A stretch of DNA of 64,000 nucleotides, from contig NZ_LNQC01000063.1 of assembly GCF_001651855.1 (NCBI RefSeq), forward strand, positions 32,662-96,661, given 5' to 3'. Source of the stretch: Sinorhizobium americanum. Lineage in GTDB: Bacteria; Pseudomonadota; Alphaproteobacteria; Rhizobiales; Rhizobiaceae. The translations under genes were made by a program, and so were the position numbers. Of the stretch, positions 62,770 to 64,000 are shown piece after piece; the stretch's first letter is position 1; every line of letters starts with the position of its first letter. The notes below the pieces were generated by a model. The model was given only the letters and a program-made list of their open reading frames with translations. It was not told the DNA's origin and ran no database searches.

Positions 62770-63690
62770 TCACTCCAGCGTTTTTTCTTGCATCTGATGG
62801 GACCACGACCAGGTGATCGGCGACTTCTTTGAAAGGGCTCCGCCGAGGTGCCGGCGCATCGCATAGGACGCCTCGATAACTTCCCCTCTTTCCAAAAGGT
62901 CAAGAATATCAAGATGGTCCTGGCACTGGCGGACGAGGCGGCTGCGATCGACGCGGGAGCGATATTCAAGCAGGCGGCGCATCCGGTTGACGCGCACGAG
63001 CGACAAATGGAAGAAGGGATTATTCGACATCTTGATGAGCTCTTCGTGGAACAGCGCACCGTTGTGAAGCAGTCGCTCGGCCGGCAGGCGCTCGATATCG
63101 GTTTCCAGCATGCGGCTCTGAATGCGCCGCTGCTCCTCGATAATCTTGCGATCAAGCCTGAAGTCGGGCTCCAGCATCGCGGCTGGCTCGATGAGCATGC
63201 GGAAGCGATAAATTTGCTCGAACGCCTCGGGAGTCTTCGCGACCGGGAGGAAACGCCAGCCATAGCCCTGCTTGCGCTCCGCCCAGCCTTCGCGAACCGC
63301 GCGCATCAGAATGTCGTTTAATTGCATCTTGGTCAGATCATACCGTTCGCGCAGGACCTGCTCGGTCACTTCCGCGGGAATGCGGTCCGTCAGCCAGTCC
63401 TCAGCCAGGCGCTGGTAGTCGTTGGCGACCTCGAAAGGCCGCGCTTCGTCGCTGACCGTTTCGGCGAGCGCGCCCGCCGACTCCTTGACGAAGAATCCCC
63501 TATTTTCCTTTTGCTCGAGCACGCCCTGCTCCGACAGCATTTGCAAGGCCTCGCGAACGGGTGAGCGGGAGACGCCGAAGCGATCGGCGAGGTGCTGCGT
63601 CCGTAGGGGATCCCCCACGGCAAGCTCGCCGGAAGTCACAAGCAGCGTGATCTCGTTTGCAATATTCTGGGCCAATTGGCTTGAGCGCAT
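62770..63690 (-). CDS. GntR-family regulator of the sugar-acid operon
   Basis: A 306-residue regulator. The first winged helix (GELAVGDPLRTQHLADRFGV, SRSPVREALQMLSEQGVL) is of the GntR type. A second helix-turn-helix-like unit follows (ERYDLTKMQLNDILMRAVRE), then an FCD-like ligand domain (FEQIYRFRMLIEPAAML, FFHLSLVRVNRMRRLLE). The double winged-helix arrangement is longer than the usual FadR form. Candidate binding sites precede this gene, the dehydrogenase and the transporter genes. Confidence 0.88.
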   Translation of the reverse strand: MRSSQLAQNIANEITLLVTSGELAVGDPLRTQHLADRFGVSRSPVREALQMLSEQGVLEQKENRGFFVKESAGALAETVSDEARPFEVANDYQRLAEDWLTDRIPAEVTEQVLRERYDLTKMQLNDILMRAVREGWAERKQGYGWRFLPVAKTPEAFEQIYRFRMLIEPAAMLEPDFRLDRKIIEEQRRIQSRMLETDIERLPAERLLHNGALFHEELIKMSNNPFFHLSLVRVNRMRRLLEYRSRVDRSRLVRQCQDHLDILDLLERGEVIEASYAMRRHLGGALSKKSPITWSWSHQMQEKTLE

Positions 63691-64000
63691 CTTTTGTGCC
63701 TACATTCGACGCAGCCGCGCGTCCTTGTCTGATCACGCCGACCTTAAGCGGCCCGCAGGCGAATTGGAACAGAGAACCCTTTCTTTGGATCAATTTCGGC
63801 GCCAAATCCAATAATATGGCGCATAACGGCTTATTGGCATTGTCTTTTGGCTTTTTGATTTTCCAAATGCACTCTCATGCCCCCCCTACTGCGACGTGAT
63901 CTGAACCGGAAAGTTCGACCGAGGACGTGTGAAAACGCGGGTGCGTGACTGTCAATGACTGCTACTTTTTTCGCGTGTCGTGACGGCGCGCGCTGTCGGC
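63691..64000. other. Leader region of the GntR gene, right window edge
   Basis: 310 bases with no supported gene. The plus-strand frame at 63657-63899 has no recognised domain. It holds a GntR-site candidate at 63847 and the probable promoter of the regulator. A divergent gene may start outside the window. Confidence 0.3.
63847..63871. promoter_or_regulatory. Probable GntR site 1 (before the GntR gene)
   Basis: TTGGCTTTTT, ATT, AAATGCA form, with an inverted TTTGG...CCAAA at its ends. It lies 157 bases before the regulator start. Confidence 0.6.

Overview
The window looks like accessory-replicon DNA (megaplasmid or chromid) from an alphaproteobacterium of the Rhizobiales, most likely Sinorhizobium/Ensifer or a close relative. 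This rests on high-GC coding style, a xoxF-xoxG-xoxJ / fghA / glutathione-dependent formaldehyde dehydrogenase cluster in an arrangement I recall from rhizobial megaplasmids, a ttuC-ttuD tartrate pair as in Agrobacterium, two copies of a rhizobial-type intergenic repeat, and many catabolic operons each with its own ABC transporter and regulator. I see no rRNA, tRNA, CRISPR array, phage gene or intact insertion sequence.

Layout. (1) 1-16152: lanthanide-type methanol/alcohol oxidation. The minus-strand order is class III alcohol dehydrogenase, S-formylglutathione hydrolase, cytochrome c, XoxF, XoxG and XoxJ, followed by the PQQ-associated ABC binding protein, beta-propeller, a small exported protein and an NMT1-like binding protein/permease. 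A LuxR-type response regulator, FIST-domain protein and hybrid histidine kinase lie beside it and probably control it. (2) 16153-24777: divalent-metal homeostasis. Here are a ZntA-type P-ATPase, a ZIP transporter, a two-domain multicopper oxidase, an MntR repressor with a recognisable operator, and a CDF exporter. The P-ATPase and the CDF gene share a MerR-type promoter architecture. An L,D-transpeptidase and a small secreted protein are also present. (3) 25450-28838: tartrate use (LysR, TtuC, TtuD). (4) 28842-51017: two related amino-compound catabolic sets carrying AsnC/Lrp regulators, class III PLP enzymes, GNAT proteins, HAD type II proteins and FAD amine/amino-acid oxidoreductases. One set has a full dipeptide-type ABC transporter. 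The other has a kinase plus PLP phospho-lyase pair resembling the hydroxylysine route. (5) 51058-63690: one long same-strand region, GntR - IPMDH-family dehydrogenase - Fe3+/AEP-type ABC transporter - Asp/Glu racemase family - exported amidohydrolase - OtnK - OtnC - RraA-like - SSADH - cupin - ABM monooxygenase. It reads as a pathway for a tetronate-like acid or a lactone precursor.

The most interesting new signals are these: the complete sugar-acid operon with three GntR-site candidates and no usual tetronate dehydrogenase; the matched MerR-type promoters over two metal exporters with no MerR gene in view; the hydroxylysine-like kinase/phospho-lyase pair; and decaying genes (a third AsnC/Lrp copy, a GNAT gene, an argE 5' fragment, a PCuAC copper-chaperone remnant and a small membrane peptide), which show a region still being rearranged. 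Functional names come from motif recognition only; no database search was possible.
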